Notes: a model not told the origin generated them from the letters alone. A stretch of DNA of 64,000 nt from Parvularcula sp038749595 (GCA_038749595.1 JBCDHW010000005.1:124001-188000); one strand, 5' to 3'. Shown: positions 54,546 through 63,610, counted from the first letter of the stretch. Made by a program: numbers and translations.

Positions 54546-55646
54546 TCAATGCTCCGCAGGGCGAAGGTGGTCCATCGCCTCTAAAAACGGCGCAAATGGC
54601 TCGGGATCGGTGCCGGTCAGGAACGCCTGCAGGCCGAGGGTTTCGAGGGTTGCCGCGAGGGCCTTCCGGCGATGCTCATCGAGGTGGGCGACGATTTCGT
54701 CGAGCAGCAACACCAGGGCCGCGCCGTCGGCGTCGCGGGCGGCGGATGCTCGGGCGAGGACGAGGCCGATCAGCAGCGCTTTTTGCTCGCCCGTCGAGCA
54801 CTGCCGGGCCGGCATGGCTTTTTCCTCGTGGGTGACGATCAGATCCGAGCGGTGCGGGCCGACGAGCGTGCGTTTGGCGTCGCGATCGATGCGCCGGTTG
54901 CGGGCAAGGCGGTCTGCAAAGCCCGCGCGCGCCTGCGCTTCGCCGTGCTCCGCGAGCAGCAGCTCAACGTCGCCTTCGATGTGCAAGGTGGCGCGCGGGA
55001 ACGCATCTTGGCGGAGCTGTTCGTAGCCCTCGGCCAAGCTGGTCGCCGTTGCGCGGCGCGCCAAGGCGAGGGCGATCCCCGCATCGACCATATCGCGTTC
55101 GAAAATTTCTAGGAGGGCGGGATCAGCGCCTTGCTCAAGCCCGGCCATCCGCTGGCGCATGGCCTTTTCGTAGCGACCGGCGATCAGGACGTGTTCGGAC
55201 GAACCCGCCGCCGCAATGCGGTCGAGAAATTTCCTGCGCTCCGCCGGTGCGTCCATGAACAGCCGGTCCATCACCGGGACGAGCCACAAGAAGCGGATGA
55301 TGCGGGTAAGAGCCGACGCGCTGCGCGTCACCTCGCCGTCGATTTTCACTTCTCGGCGATCGTGGCGCGGCGGCGGGATCGACACGATCAGCCGCAGCGG
55401 ATCTTCCCCGTCGTCACGAAGGGTCATCGCCGCACCGGGCGCACCGCCTGCGCCCTGACGCACAACGTCGGAGAGTTTGGCGCCGCGGAGCCCACGCCCG
55501 GCGCCGAAAAGCGTGAGGGTCTCAAGAATGTTCGTCTTCCCGGCCCCGTTCGGTCCAGTGATCACCACGGAACGACCCGTCAGCTCAGCATCGAAGCTTT
55601 CGTACGATCGGATGTCGCGAAGCGTTAGCGACGTAATGCGCCGCAT
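54546..55646 (-). CDS. recF: RecF, replication/repair ATPase
   Basis: A 366-residue RecF with Walker A ITGPNGAGKTNILETLTLF, the signature STGEQKALLIGLVLA and Walker B VLLLDEIVAHLDEHRR. RecF loads RecA at single-strand gaps with RecO and RecR. It starts at ATG 55646, ten bases after the dnaN stop, so dnaN and recF are probably co-transcribed. The GC content is high throughout. Confidence 0.95.
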   Translation of the reverse strand: MRRITSLTLRDIRSYESFDAELTGRSVVITGPNGAGKTNILETLTLFGAGRGLRGAKLSDVVRQGAGGAPGAAMTLRDDGEDPLRLIVSIPPPRHDRREVKIDGEVTRSASALTRIIRFLWLVPVMDRLFMDAPAERRKFLDRIAAAGSSEHVLIAGRYEKAMRQRMAGLEQGADPALLEIFERDMVDAGIALALARRATATSLAEGYEQLRQDAFPRATLHIEGDVELLLAEHGEAQARAGFADRLARNRRIDRDAKRTLVGPHRSDLIVTHEEKAMPARQCSTGEQKALLIGLVLARASAARDADGAALVLLLDEIVAHLDEHRRKALAATLETLGLQAFLTGTDPEPFAPFLEAMDHLRPAEH

Positions 55647-55656
55647 AAGGATTTCC

Positions 55657-56772
55657 TCAAACGCGGAGCGGCATCAAAACATAAAGCGCATGCGGATCAT
55701 CATCATCGGTAATGACCGTCGGGCTGGCCGTATCGGCAAACGCGAAGGTCGCCGCATCGCCGTCGACCTGCGCCGTGATGTCCAGCAAATACCGGGCGTT
55801 GAAGCCAATTTCGATAGGATCACCCGGGTAGTCGACGCCAAGATCTTCGGTCGCCGTCCCGGTCTCCGGGCTGTTGACGTTAAGGGTGAGCTTATCGCCC
55901 TCGAGCGCCAACTTGACCGACCGCGTCTTATCCGCGGAGACCGTTGAAACCCGATCAACCGACTTTGCAAAGTCAGCCGGGTTCACCCGCATGATCTTAT
56001 CATTCCCTTGCGGAATGACGCGGGCATAGTCCGGGAACGTCCCATCGATAAGTTTGGTGGTGAGGGTGATGTCGCCGAAGGTGAACTGCACGCGGCCGCT
56101 GGCGACGAGCACATTCACTTCGTCTCCCGCATCATCAAGCAGCCGACGCAACTCAAGAACCGCTTTACGCGGAACAATAATCCCCGGCAGCCCCTCGGCG
56201 CCAGAAGGAAGCGGCGCGTCGAGCCGCGCTAAGCGGTGACCATCGGTGGCCACGGCGCGGAGGGTTTGCGCATCGCCGTCCTCACTTGCGTGCAGGTAGA
56301 TGCCGTTGAGGTAGTAGCGGGTTTCCTCCTGGCTCATCGCAAACTTCGCCTTGTCGATGAGGCGCGCGAGGTCGCCTGTTTTGACAGCAAAGCCTTGGCC
56401 TTCTTCAGCCTGCGGAAGAGCGGGGAAGTCGTCTTCGGGCAGAACCGCCAGCGAGAATTCCGAGGTGCCGGACGAAAGCCGCAGCCGACCCGCCGGCAGG
56501 CGTTCGAGCTCAACTTGCTGACCGTCGGGGAGCTTCTTGACGATGTCGAACAGCGTCACGGCGGCGGCGGTGACCGCGCCGGGCTGTTCTGCGCTGGCGG
56601 GCACACTTTCGTTGATCTCGATATCGAGGTCCGTCGCCGTCAGGGACAGTGTTCCCCCATCGGCGCGGAGCAACACGTTCGACAGGATCGGAATGGTGTT
56701 CCGACGCTCGACAACCGACTGGACGTGAGAGAGCGCCTTGAGCAGCGTCCCGCGTTCAATGATGACCTTCAC
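55657..56772 (-). CDS. dnaN: DnaN, DNA polymerase III sliding clamp
   Basis: A 371-residue beta clamp in three similar domains: KALSHVQSVVERRNTIPILSN at the start, YYLNGIYLHA and AVATDGHRLARLDAPLP in the middle, and a C-terminus ending PHALYVLMPLRV, which forms part of the peptide-binding pocket. It encircles DNA and tethers the polymerase. It follows dnaA by 103 bases that show nothing clear beyond a likely promoter. Confidence 0.96.
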   Translation of the reverse strand: MKVIIERGTLLKALSHVQSVVERRNTIPILSNVLLRADGGTLSLTATDLDIEINESVPASAEQPGAVTAAAVTLFDIVKKLPDGQQVELERLPAGRLRLSSGTSEFSLAVLPEDDFPALPQAEEGQGFAVKTGDLARLIDKAKFAMSQEETRYYLNGIYLHASEDGDAQTLRAVATDGHRLARLDAPLPSGAEGLPGIIVPRKAVLELRRLLDDAGDEVNVLVASGRVQFTFGDITLTTKLIDGTFPDYARVIPQGNDKIMRVNPADFAKSVDRVSTVSADKTRSVKLALEGDKLTLNVNSPETGTATEDLGVDYPGDPIEIGFNARYLLDITAQVDGDAATFAFADTASPTVITDDDDPHALYVLMPLRV

Positions 56773-56875
56773 GTGCCGACACTCCTTGCTCGGCCGGGCG
56801 TTGCCGACTCAGTTCGGGGACCGGACAACAGCATAGTGGCGTGCGCGGCGCTAGGGGTTAGCCCGCACCGCACCC

Positions 56876-58303
56876 CTACCCGTGCGGGAATTCGTCAAAA
56901 ATCTTCGTGATCCGGCCACCGAATGTCGGGTCTGTCTCAGCCAGGATTTCTGCAGTGCGTACCGAGTGCATCACGGTGGTGTGGTCGCGGTTGATCACCG
57001 CGCCAATCGACTTCAGCGGCGTGTCGGTCAGTTTGCGGACCGCAAAGCAAAATGCGTGACGTGCACGAACGATGTTTTGCTTGCGTGATCGGCCGCCGAG
57101 CTCTTCCCGTGACACATCGAACAGGTCGGTGGTGAACGAGAGGATCGATTCCGGCGTGACCGCCGCTTGCTTGCGCTGGAAGTGGTTTTTGAGAAGAAGA
57201 CGCGCCGCTTCGTCGGTTAAGAAACCGCCAGCTTCCGCCTCAGCCTCCGTCGCGACTTGGATCAGCTCCAGAGCGCCCTCAAGATCGCGTACCGAACCAT
57301 CGCAGCGGCGGGCCACCAGCTCGATATGCTTCTGGGGGATCGCAACGCCGGAATGTGCCGCCGCTTCATCAGCCCACTGACGGGCGACCTTAATCAAAAG
57401 ATCAATGTCGGGATCACCAACGGCGACGCATAGACCTCCGGCCAAGCGCCCGGCGAGACGCTGAGAAATACCTGTCTCCGCGAGCTCCTTCGGCGGAAGC
57501 GCACCGGCGACCATCACCCGCTTGCCGGCACCCCGCAGCTTATCAATCAAACAATCGAGCTCTTCCTGTGTCCGTTTCCGTCCACGGAGCATTTGGATGT
57601 CATCGATCAACAAGAGATCGGTGTCGCGCAAGAACGTGCGGAGCTCCTTAAGGCTGCGCGAGATGAAGGCCTCGCAAACATCCGTAACAAGAGTATCGTA
57701 AGGAAGGTAGAGGACCTTATCGCCTGGATGACGGCGCAGCCATTCTTGCCCCACAGCGTTGAGCAAGTGGGTTTTACCACGGCCCGCGGGCCCGTGGATA
57801 ACCGTGACCGCAGGCTCCGGGCTATCGAGCAACTTCTTAGCGGCGTGGAAAGCGAAGCGGTTCGTATCGTTCACGCAGAACCGGTCGAACACCATGCCGC
57901 GCACAAACGTGCTGTCTCCCGTCTCGGTATTGTGGGACGGCATCTGCTCGATAGGCCGCGCGGAGACGGCGCTCGCGCCTGTACCGACAGCTACGGCGGT
58001 TTGCATTTGGGTTCCGGCGCGCTCTTGCAGGGATGACTTGAAGGGCATTTCTTGCACCGCCTTTATATCCACGCGATCGACCGGGCTCACATGCTCAGAC
58101 CACATCTGCCGCATACGGAGCGCATATCGCTTCGAGATGAGGCTCGCAGCGTAGCGCGTCGGGGTCACGAACGTAACCCGCTCTGAGCTGGCTTCGCCAA
58201 GGTCGAGACCTTGGAAATAGCTCTTATAAATGTCGGCGCCAAACTGAGCTTTAAGGTGAGATTTAAATGCAGAGAATTGATTAGCGGTTTGCATGTTGTG
58301 CAT
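56876..58303 (-). CDS. dnaA: DnaA, chromosomal replication initiator
   Basis: A 475-residue DnaA. Domain I is short (KSYFQGLDLGEASSERVTF); the AAA+ domain has Walker A IHGPAGRGKTHLLNAVG, Walker B LLLIDDIQML and an Arg-finger region SQRLAGRLAGGL; domain IV has RARHAFCFAVRKLTD and NRDHTTVMHSV. The usual GGRDHTTV reads INRDHTTV here, a slightly unusual DNA-binding signature. The start at ATG 58303 fits domain I; an ATG at 58294 is possible. The order dnaA-dnaN-recF-gyrB marks the origin region. Confidence 0.94.
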   Translation of the reverse strand: MHNMQTANQFSAFKSHLKAQFGADIYKSYFQGLDLGEASSERVTFVTPTRYAASLISKRYALRMRQMWSEHVSPVDRVDIKAVQEMPFKSSLQERAGTQMQTAVAVGTGASAVSARPIEQMPSHNTETGDSTFVRGMVFDRFCVNDTNRFAFHAAKKLLDSPEPAVTVIHGPAGRGKTHLLNAVGQEWLRRHPGDKVLYLPYDTLVTDVCEAFISRSLKELRTFLRDTDLLLIDDIQMLRGRKRTQEELDCLIDKLRGAGKRVMVAGALPPKELAETGISQRLAGRLAGGLCVAVGDPDIDLLIKVARQWADEAAAHSGVAIPQKHIELVARRCDGSVRDLEGALELIQVATEAEAEAGGFLTDEAARLLLKNHFQRKQAAVTPESILSFTTDLFDVSREELGGRSRKQNIVRARHAFCFAVRKLTDTPLKSIGAVINRDHTTVMHSVRTAEILAETDPTFGGRITKIFDEFPHG

Positions 58304-58734
58304 GATCGACTCTTTGAGACACGGGGTTGCATGAGTTCGCTGGTACGAGCGAACCGTCACGGAACTGAACATTTGGAAGCGACTGGGCCTACGCAGCCGT
58401 AGAAGATCTATCGACCCTGGATAGAACTCTGTCCACTGAAAACACGTCGAGGGAGAATACTAATTTCCACAATAACGCATGCGGAGGATTTATTAAAAAA
58501 CGAATCAGAACACGAAGAAGTATTGCCAGTCACTGTCACGAACGTCCTCCCGGAAAATGCGGCACCTGCCCGTGCCTACGCTATGAAGGGAGAGTAGCCG
58601 CTGGGACGCTGAAAACAAGAGAGCGAAAAGGCCATTTTCGTCGCTCACGTGTGTGATGAAGTAGCTCCAAACCAAGAAAGTGCTGACGCGAAATAGATTT
58701 ATTCGGTCGACCGAAAAGCGGGGCCCTGAAAAGT

Positions 58735-58743
58735 TTTTTCACA
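58735..58743 (+). promoter_or_regulatory. DnaA box matching TTWTNCACA
   Basis: TTTTTCACA matches the relaxed DnaA consensus TTWTNCACA at every position. It overlaps the left arm of the CACACG-TTTT-CGTGTG palindrome. Confidence 0.4.
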
Positions 58744-58773
58744 CGTTTTCGTGTGCAGTTCAGTACAAAGACA

Positions 58774-58805
58774 AAGTGGCCGAACAACGAACGTTGCGGC
58801 CACTT
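58774..58805 (-). terminator. hairpin downstream of rpsT, possible terminator
   Basis: AAGTGGCCG pairs with CGGCCACTT, and CAACG with CGTTG inside, giving a long stable stem about 50 bases past the rpsT stop. On the minus strand it is followed by TTTGTCTTTG, a weak U-tract, so termination of rpsT is plausible. Confidence 0.5.
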
Positions 58806-58855
58806 CATTAACATTGGATACTGAATGTCAGGCTACGGACGAAACCGTAAAGGGG

Positions 58856-59116
58856 TTAAAGAGCAGCGACCCGCTTGCTCAGCCGCGACACCTTACGGGC
58901 GGCGGTGTTTTTGTGGATGACGCCCTTCGAGACAGCGCGCATCATTTCAGATTCAACCGTACGGAGAGCAGTTTGTGCACCCGCCTTATCGCCCTCTTGG
59001 ACGGCGGCCTCGAACTTCTTCACGAACGTGCGCACCCGGCTACGGCGGGACTTATTGACGGCCGTGCGCCGTTCAATTTTCCGGACCATTTTCTGGGCTG
59101 ACGTCGTGTTCGCCAT
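58856..59116 (-). CDS. rpsT: 30S ribosomal protein S20
   Basis: An 86-residue basic protein that binds 16S rRNA early in 30S assembly. NTTSAQKMVRKIERRTAVNKSRRSRVRTFVKK at the N-terminus (quoted in part: KSRRSRVRTFVKK) and GVIHKNTAARKVSRLSKRVA at the C-terminus are diagnostic. It lies between mutM and dnaA on the same strand, an arrangement I recall from Caulobacter-type genomes. Confidence 0.96.
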   Translation of the reverse strand: MANTTSAQKMVRKIERRTAVNKSRRSRVRTFVKKFEAAVQEGDKAGAQTALRTVESEMMRAVSKGVIHKNTAARKVSRLSKRVAAL

Positions 59117-59152
59117 AACGGTTTTGAACCCTTTCGTTCTTATCGAGCGCGC

Positions 59153-59181
59153 CGCTTAGACATCGGGGGTATCCCCGTCAA
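59153..59181 (-). promoter_or_regulatory. putative sigma-70 promoter of rpsT
   Basis: On the minus strand TTGACG (59181-59176) and TAAGCG (59158-59153) are 17 bases apart and about 40 bases upstream of the rpsT ATG. The -35 is good and the -10 is weak. The spacer contains the small hairpin CGGGG-GTAT-CCCCG. Confidence 0.4.
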
Positions 59182-59234
59182 CGACCGCTTGCGTTTTTTT
59201 TGTGGCAAATTGTTACCGTTCACGGAGAGCTGAT

Positions 59235-60101
59235 CTAACGCTGGCAGGAGCTACAGTAAAAGGTCGAGCGACCGCTTTGCACGATCCGCTTAATCGGTTG
59301 CCCGCAGACACCGCAGGGCTGCCCCGCCCGGTCATAAACACGGAACGCCTGTTGGAAGCTCCCTTGCTGACCATCGACGGCGGCGTAATCGCGCAGCGTT
59401 GATCCGCCGGCCCGGATCGCATCCCGGAGCACGGCCTTCACGGCGGCCACCAATCGCTCGGAACGTGCGGCGCCGAGGGTCTTTGCTTGGCGCCGGGGGC
59501 TTAGGCGCGCGAGGAACAGAGCCTCGCACACATAGATATTGCCGAGGCCTGCCACGATCTTCTGATCAAGCAGCACGGCTTTGAGCGGCGCTGTCTTTCC
59601 CCGCACCGCATCGCGTAGGGCAGCGCCGTCAAACGCATCATCAAGCGGCTCGGGTCCCAGGTCGGCCAAACGCGGCGACGTACCGAACGTCCCCTCTTCA
59701 AAAAGCTCCACAAACCCAAATCGGCGCGGGTCCGAGTAGATCAAGCGCGCCCTGCCCCCGGCCTCGGTTTCAAGCGAGATGATAAGGTGATCATGCCCCG
59801 CGGGCGGATCGGGAGCGTAGAATGCACCAGGCTCGAGCGCCTGGCCCAACCCCTCGACCCGAAAGCGTCCGGTCATCCCCAGATGTGCGGTCCAGACCTC
59901 ACCAGACGACAGGGGCATAACGAGGAACTTAGCACGCCTGTCGACCTTGGCGATAAGTTGCCCGCGCAGGCGTTCCGCAAACCGCTCGGGGAAGGGAAAC
60001 CGCAGATCGGGTCGACGCAATTCAACGTCGGTGATCGCGGCACCGGTGAGCACAGGGGCGAGCCCCCGGCGCACCGTTTCAACTTCGGGAAGCTCGGGCA
60101 T
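59235..60101 (-). CDS. mutM: MutM/Fpg, formamidopyrimidine-DNA glycosylase
   Basis: A 288-residue Fpg that excises 8-oxoguanine and other oxidised purines. Pro2 and Glu3 of PELPEVETVRRGL are the catalytic pair; GLGNIYVCEALF is the helix-two-turn-helix; the C-terminal zinc finger is CGVCGQPIKR...FYCSSCQR. It continues the mutM-rpsT-dnaA series on the minus strand. The length is normal. Confidence 0.96.
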   Translation of the reverse strand: MPELPEVETVRRGLAPVLTGAAITDVELRRPDLRFPFPERFAERLRGQLIAKVDRRAKFLVMPLSSGEVWTAHLGMTGRFRVEGLGQALEPGAFYAPDPPAGHDHLIISLETEAGGRARLIYSDPRRFGFVELFEEGTFGTSPRLADLGPEPLDDAFDGAALRDAVRGKTAPLKAVLLDQKIVAGLGNIYVCEALFLARLSPRRQAKTLGAARSERLVAAVKAVLRDAIRAGGSTLRDYAAVDGQQGSFQQAFRVYDRAGQPCGVCGQPIKRIVQSGRSTFYCSSCQR

Positions 60102-60170
60102 CCCGCCTTAAAGCGCCGTCCGATCAAGTTGGCGAGAGGCTTTGACCTGCGGTCGCGTTAGACGTGTTCG

Positions 60171-60533
60171 TTAGCTCGTGAGGGCGCCGAGCAATTCTTG
60201 CTTCTGGGCACCGTCGATATGCTCGAGGTTGCGGATGAAGTCCTCGGCTTCCTCGCGGCTTGCCCGGGGGCTGTGCGCCAACGACGCGGCGCCGCTACGG
60301 GCGCGCAGTTCGACTTCTTCAAGCTCGGAAAGCGCTACACCGGCGGCAAGCCCCTGGAGGATTTCAGCGCCTGACTCAGTGACCTCGAGCGCAGTGGTCT
60401 GCCCACTTTGCTTTTGGAAGGCATAAATCTCCCGCCCCTCAAGGCGGACAGCCTTAATTGCGAAGTCTTCTTCGCCAGGGAGTTTGGTGTCGGCGCGCGC
60501 ATCGCGGCCCCGGTTGAGCAACCCCTTGATCAT
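60171..60533 (-). CDS. small protein of unknown function upstream of mutM
   Basis: A 120-residue soluble protein. The first part (LPGEEDFAIKAVRLEGREIYAFQ) looks beta-rich, and the rest is helical and acidic, ending EHIDGAQKQELLGALTS. I do not recognise the family. A very strong AGGAGG lies six bases before the ATG at 60533, so translation should be good. It lies 69 bases upstream of mutM on the same strand. The 60534-60881 gap to the divergent peptidase shows no gene or clear site. Confidence 0.7.
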   Translation of the reverse strand: MIKGLLNRGRDARADTKLPGEEDFAIKAVRLEGREIYAFQKQSGQTTALEVTESGAEILQGLAAGVALSELEEVELRARSGAASLAHSPRASREEAEDFIRNLEHIDGAQKQELLGALTS

Positions 60534-60881
60534 AGCGACCTCCTCTCCCGCAGGTCTTCGACTGCTGGGATCCAAACGCTAGCCCGAACCTGCGGCGAAA
60601 TGGAAGGCACAAAAAGGATCACGCCATACGGGAAAGACAGCCGCACCATCAAGATGTCCGTACAATAGTGCAGGAACCCGTTTTCGAGTAACGTTTCCTC
60701 TTGTTATGAATCAACACCTGCGAATACTTCAGGCGACACTTGAAGACCCCATGCCGGATCGTCCGTTGGCAGTTCTGCGTTTGGGATCAATGCAAACGGG
60801 GCGTTGACCGAACGGGTTGTATGCCCGCGCCGAGCGCGCCACGTTCCTGACCGCTGGGCTACGCAAGATGGGGAAGAACAC

Positions 60882-62924
60882 ATGAAATTGATCGCCGCCA
60901 CGACCGCTTTTTTGACCTTGGTCGCTTCCGCCCACGCCGATCACGGGGGCATGCCGCACCTGTCGTCGGAGGATGTCTTCTCCCTTGAATGGGCGGACGC
61001 ACCGCGGATTGCGCCCGACGGTAAGCACGCACTTTACAGTCGCCGATCGTTCGACGTGATGACCGATCGCGCCGTCACCGACATCTGGATGGTTGCGCTC
61101 GACGGAAGTCTCCACGAACCGCTTTTGACGGGTGTGCCAGGCCTTCGCTCGGCCCGCTGGTCGCCCGATGGGGAGCGGATCGCCTACATTGCCCGCGCCG
61201 ATGATGGGCGCACCGGGATTTTCGTCCATTATATTGAGAGCGGCAGGACGGGCACCCTGGCGGCGTTGAGCGAAAGCCCAAGCAGCCTGACGTGGTCGCC
61301 GGACGGGAGCCAGTTGGCCTTCACCATGCCGGTCAAAGCCCAGCCCGAGCGCTTGGTGAAACCGCCGAAGAAACCCGAGGGCGCCAAATGGGCGGAACCG
61401 CCGAAATATATCGACCGAGCCCGTTATCGCTCGGACGGCGGCGGCTTTCGCGAGCTTGCCTATCGGCACGTGTTCATCCTTCCCGCCGATGGAGGCACCC
61501 CGCGGCAGCTCACCCAGGGCGATTTCGACCACGGTGGCCCGCTCAGCTTCCTTCCGGACGGCAGCGCGATCATTTTCTCGGCAAACCGCCACGAGGATTG
61601 GGAACTCGAAACGATCGAGGCGGATATCTTCTCCGTGAGCGTCGCTGACGGCGCGCTTGTGCAGCTGACAGATGCTCCGGGTGCGGAGACCAATCCTGCG
61701 GTCTCGCCGGACGGCAAACACATTGCCTATCTTCAGCGCGATAACGAAGCCGCCAATCCCTACATCATGCCGCAAGTGATGGCGATGCATACGGACGGAA
61801 GCGATCCTTATCCGTTGGCGGATGATATCGACCGGCGGCCCTCGGACCCCAATTGGATTTCAAACCGCGCGGTGGCATTCTCGTACCATGACCGCGGAAC
61901 GACCAAGGTGGGCATCGCCAACCTCAACGCCGACGTGGAGATGGGCGTTACGGAAATCTCGGGCACGACGATCGGCCGGCCCTACCTCAGCGGCAGCTAT
62001 CACCGCCTCGGCGAGACCACGGTGTTCACGAAGGGCTCAGAAGTTCGGCCTGCGGATCTTTACGTCAGCAAAGGCGGCAAGACCCGTCGGCTCACTGCGC
62101 TCAACGAAGATCTTCTGGCCCACCGCGCGCTGGGTGAAGTGACGGCGTTCCAATATACGTCGCCCTTCGACGGCCAAGAGATCGACGGTTGGATGATAAC
62201 CCCGCCGGGCTATGACGAGGATAAGACGTACCCGTTGATTATCGAGATCCATGGCGGTCCGCATCTTTCGTATGGGCCCCACTTCTCAGCTGAACTGCAG
62301 CGGATGGCGGCGGCGGGCTATGTGGTGATCTATGACAATCACCGGGGTTCGTCGGGATATGGCGAGGCGTTTGGCCAACTGCTCAAGTTCAAATATTCGT
62401 CTAAAGAGGATTTCGCTGACCATATGGGCGCGGTCGACTGGGCGATCGAGAACGGGTATGCGGACGAAAACAACCTGTTCATCGCCGGCGGTTCTGCGGG
62501 GGGCATTGCCACCGCCTATGCCGTGGGGCTGACCGACCGGTTCAACGCAGCTGTCGCGGCCAAGCCGGTGATCAACTGGGTCTCGAAGACCCTCACCGCC
62601 GACAGCTATATCGGCCAGCAGCGCCACCAATTCCCCGGGCCGCCATGGGAGAACCTGGACCATTACTGGGAGCGCTCGCCCCTCTCCCTCGTCGGGAACG
62701 TCAGCACCCCAACGATGCTGATCACCGGCGAAGTCGACTACCGCACGCCGATCAGCGAGACCGAGCAGTTCTATCAAGCGCTGCAGCTTCGCCGTGTCCC
62801 GACGGCCATGGTGCGGATCCCCGGCTCAGGCCACGGCATCGCGGGAAGGCCATCGCGCCTCAACGCCAAGGTCGATTATATCCTGGCTTGGTTTGATAAG
62901 TATAAGGATGATGGGGAGGAGTAA
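60882..62924 (+). CDS. S9-family prolyl oligopeptidase-like peptidase, exported
   Basis: A 680-residue peptidase: signal peptide (MKLIAATTAFLTLVASAHA), a beta-propeller built of repeats such as APRIAPDGKHALYSRRS and LTWSPDGSQLAFTM, and a C-terminal alpha/beta hydrolase domain with Ser in IAGGSAGGIAT (about residue 538), Asp in GEVDYRTPI and His in GSGHGIAGRP. It probably cleaves short peptides in the periplasm (dipeptidyl or acylaminoacyl peptidase type). The ATG at 60882 follows GGGGAAG. Confidence 0.93.
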   Translation: MKLIAATTAFLTLVASAHADHGGMPHLSSEDVFSLEWADAPRIAPDGKHALYSRRSFDVMTDRAVTDIWMVALDGSLHEPLLTGVPGLRSARWSPDGERIAYIARADDGRTGIFVHYIESGRTGTLAALSESPSSLTWSPDGSQLAFTMPVKAQPERLVKPPKKPEGAKWAEPPKYIDRARYRSDGGGFRELAYRHVFILPADGGTPRQLTQGDFDHGGPLSFLPDGSAIIFSANRHEDWELETIEADIFSVSVADGALVQLTDAPGAETNPAVSPDGKHIAYLQRDNEAANPYIMPQVMAMHTDGSDPYPLADDIDRRPSDPNWISNRAVAFSYHDRGTTKVGIANLNADVEMGVTEISGTTIGRPYLSGSYHRLGETTVFTKGSEVRPADLYVSKGGKTRRLTALNEDLLAHRALGEVTAFQYTSPFDGQEIDGWMITPPGYDEDKTYPLIIEIHGGPHLSYGPHFSAELQRMAAAGYVVIYDNHRGSSGYGEAFGQLLKFKYSSKEDFADHMGAVDWAIENGYADENNLFIAGGSAGGIATAYAVGLTDRFNAAVAAKPVINWVSKTLTADSYIGQQRHQFPGPPWENLDHYWERSPLSLVGNVSTPTMLITGEVDYRTPISETEQFYQALQLRRVPTAMVRIPGSGHGIAGRPSRLNAKVDYILAWFDKYKDDGEE

Positions 62925-62960
62925 GCTTCCGATCATCAGGTCATCAACGAACCATCGACC

Positions 62961-63075
62961 GTCATCCCGGAAACGGCGCCGGCGGTGATGCGGGACCCAC
63001 GGCCCCCACCGCTTCGATAGCGTTCACTTTCCGTCCTTGGGTCCCGGATATTTGCTCTGCAAATTCCGGGATGAC
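62961..63075. repeat. dispersed palindromic repeat, copy A
   Basis: A 115-base element with perfect 12-bp terminal inverted repeats, GTCATCCCGGAA and TTCCGGGATGAC, and inner arms GGGACCCA/TGGGTCCC. It would fold into a long hairpin. Elements with GTCATCCCGGA ends are common between genes in alphaproteobacteria. It lies 36 bases past the S9 peptidase stop. Confidence 0.75.
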
Positions 63076-63468
63076 GGAAGGGGTGTTGGGTGATGGCCAT
63101 GCGAAGTATCCGCCGGGTGCGGACAAACGAAAACGGGAGGACCCTTGCGCGCGTTGCCGCTGCGAATGGGTTTGACTTTTATCTTTGTCCTATCGCTTCG
63201 CTGCTTGAGGACAAAGATATGCTGCGGCACAAGCCCGTCCCACCGGGTCCGCGCGCAAAGGCGACGCGTCGCCACGCTCCTTTAGACGGCCTAACTTAAA
63301 GCTCACGCCCAAGGCGTCGTCTGGGCCGCTGTAACCAGCAGCCCACGGACGATCACGCCGCAGACAAGCGTTCCGTAGACGAACCGGCCCGCCCCGTGGC
63401 TCTTGCCTGCACGGTGAGGATAGCGTGGTGGGGGCGTGAGGGGATAAGGTTGGGCATCAGGGCGTGTC
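63076..63468. other. stretch without a supported gene between two repeats
   Basis: The stretch between the two repeat copies has only short open frames (for example 63096-63299 on plus and a TTG-started 55-codon frame ending at 63303 on minus with one hydrophobic segment). Neither has a ribosome site or a recognisable motif, so I leave them uncalled. Confidence 0.4.
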
Positions 63469-63570
63469 GTCAACCCGGGCTTGACCCGGGACCCAACAGC
63501 GGTCGCTGTAGCCGCGACGGGCCTCTTGTCCCTGGATCCCGGATAGCCGCTGCGCGCCTTCCGGGATGAC
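63469..63570. repeat. dispersed palindromic repeat, copy B
   Basis: A 102-base element in the same orientation as copy A: it starts GTCAACCCGGG and ends CTTCCGGGATGAC, with inner GGGACCCA and TGGATCCCGGATA. The right-hand 40 bases resemble copy A closely, and the left end is degenerate. Confidence 0.65.
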
Positions 63571-63610
63571 GAAGTAAAGCTCCAAGACATCCTTCCCTCG
63601 CTGCATGCGG

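Larger units (their letters stand above)
58304..58855. other. palindrome-rich dnaA-rpsT intergenic region, candidate oriC
   Basis: About 550 bases without a credible gene. An AT-rich patch (about 58460-58510, with GGATTTATTAAAAAACGAATC) adjoins the near-DnaA box ATTTCCACA (about 58468). Further on come CGAAAA-GGCCA-TTTTCG (58624-58640), TTCGGTCGACCGAA (58702-58715), the DnaA box TTTTTCACA (58735-58743), CACACG-TTTT-CGTGTG (58740-58755) and a large hairpin (58774-58805). Position next to dnaA and this density of symmetric sites fit an origin, but DnaA boxes are few. Confidence 0.4.

Noticed and set aside
58581..58814. 77-codon minus-strand open frame between dnaA and rpsT
   Set aside because: It runs through several perfect palindromes, has no ribosome site and no recognisable motif; chance frame.
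60729..61790. Long (353-codon) minus-strand frame under the S9 peptidase gene
   Set aside because: Antisense shadow of a well-supported gene in high-GC DNA; rich in Arg, Gly and Ala with no family motif.
63096..63299. Plus-strand open frame of about 67 codons between the two repeats
   Set aside because: No ribosome site, basic low-information sequence, no motif. Left uncalled.
63303..63590. Minus-strand frame ending in a hydrophobic segment
   Set aside because: Its upstream half lies inside repeat copy B and only a TTG could start the unique part; weak evidence.
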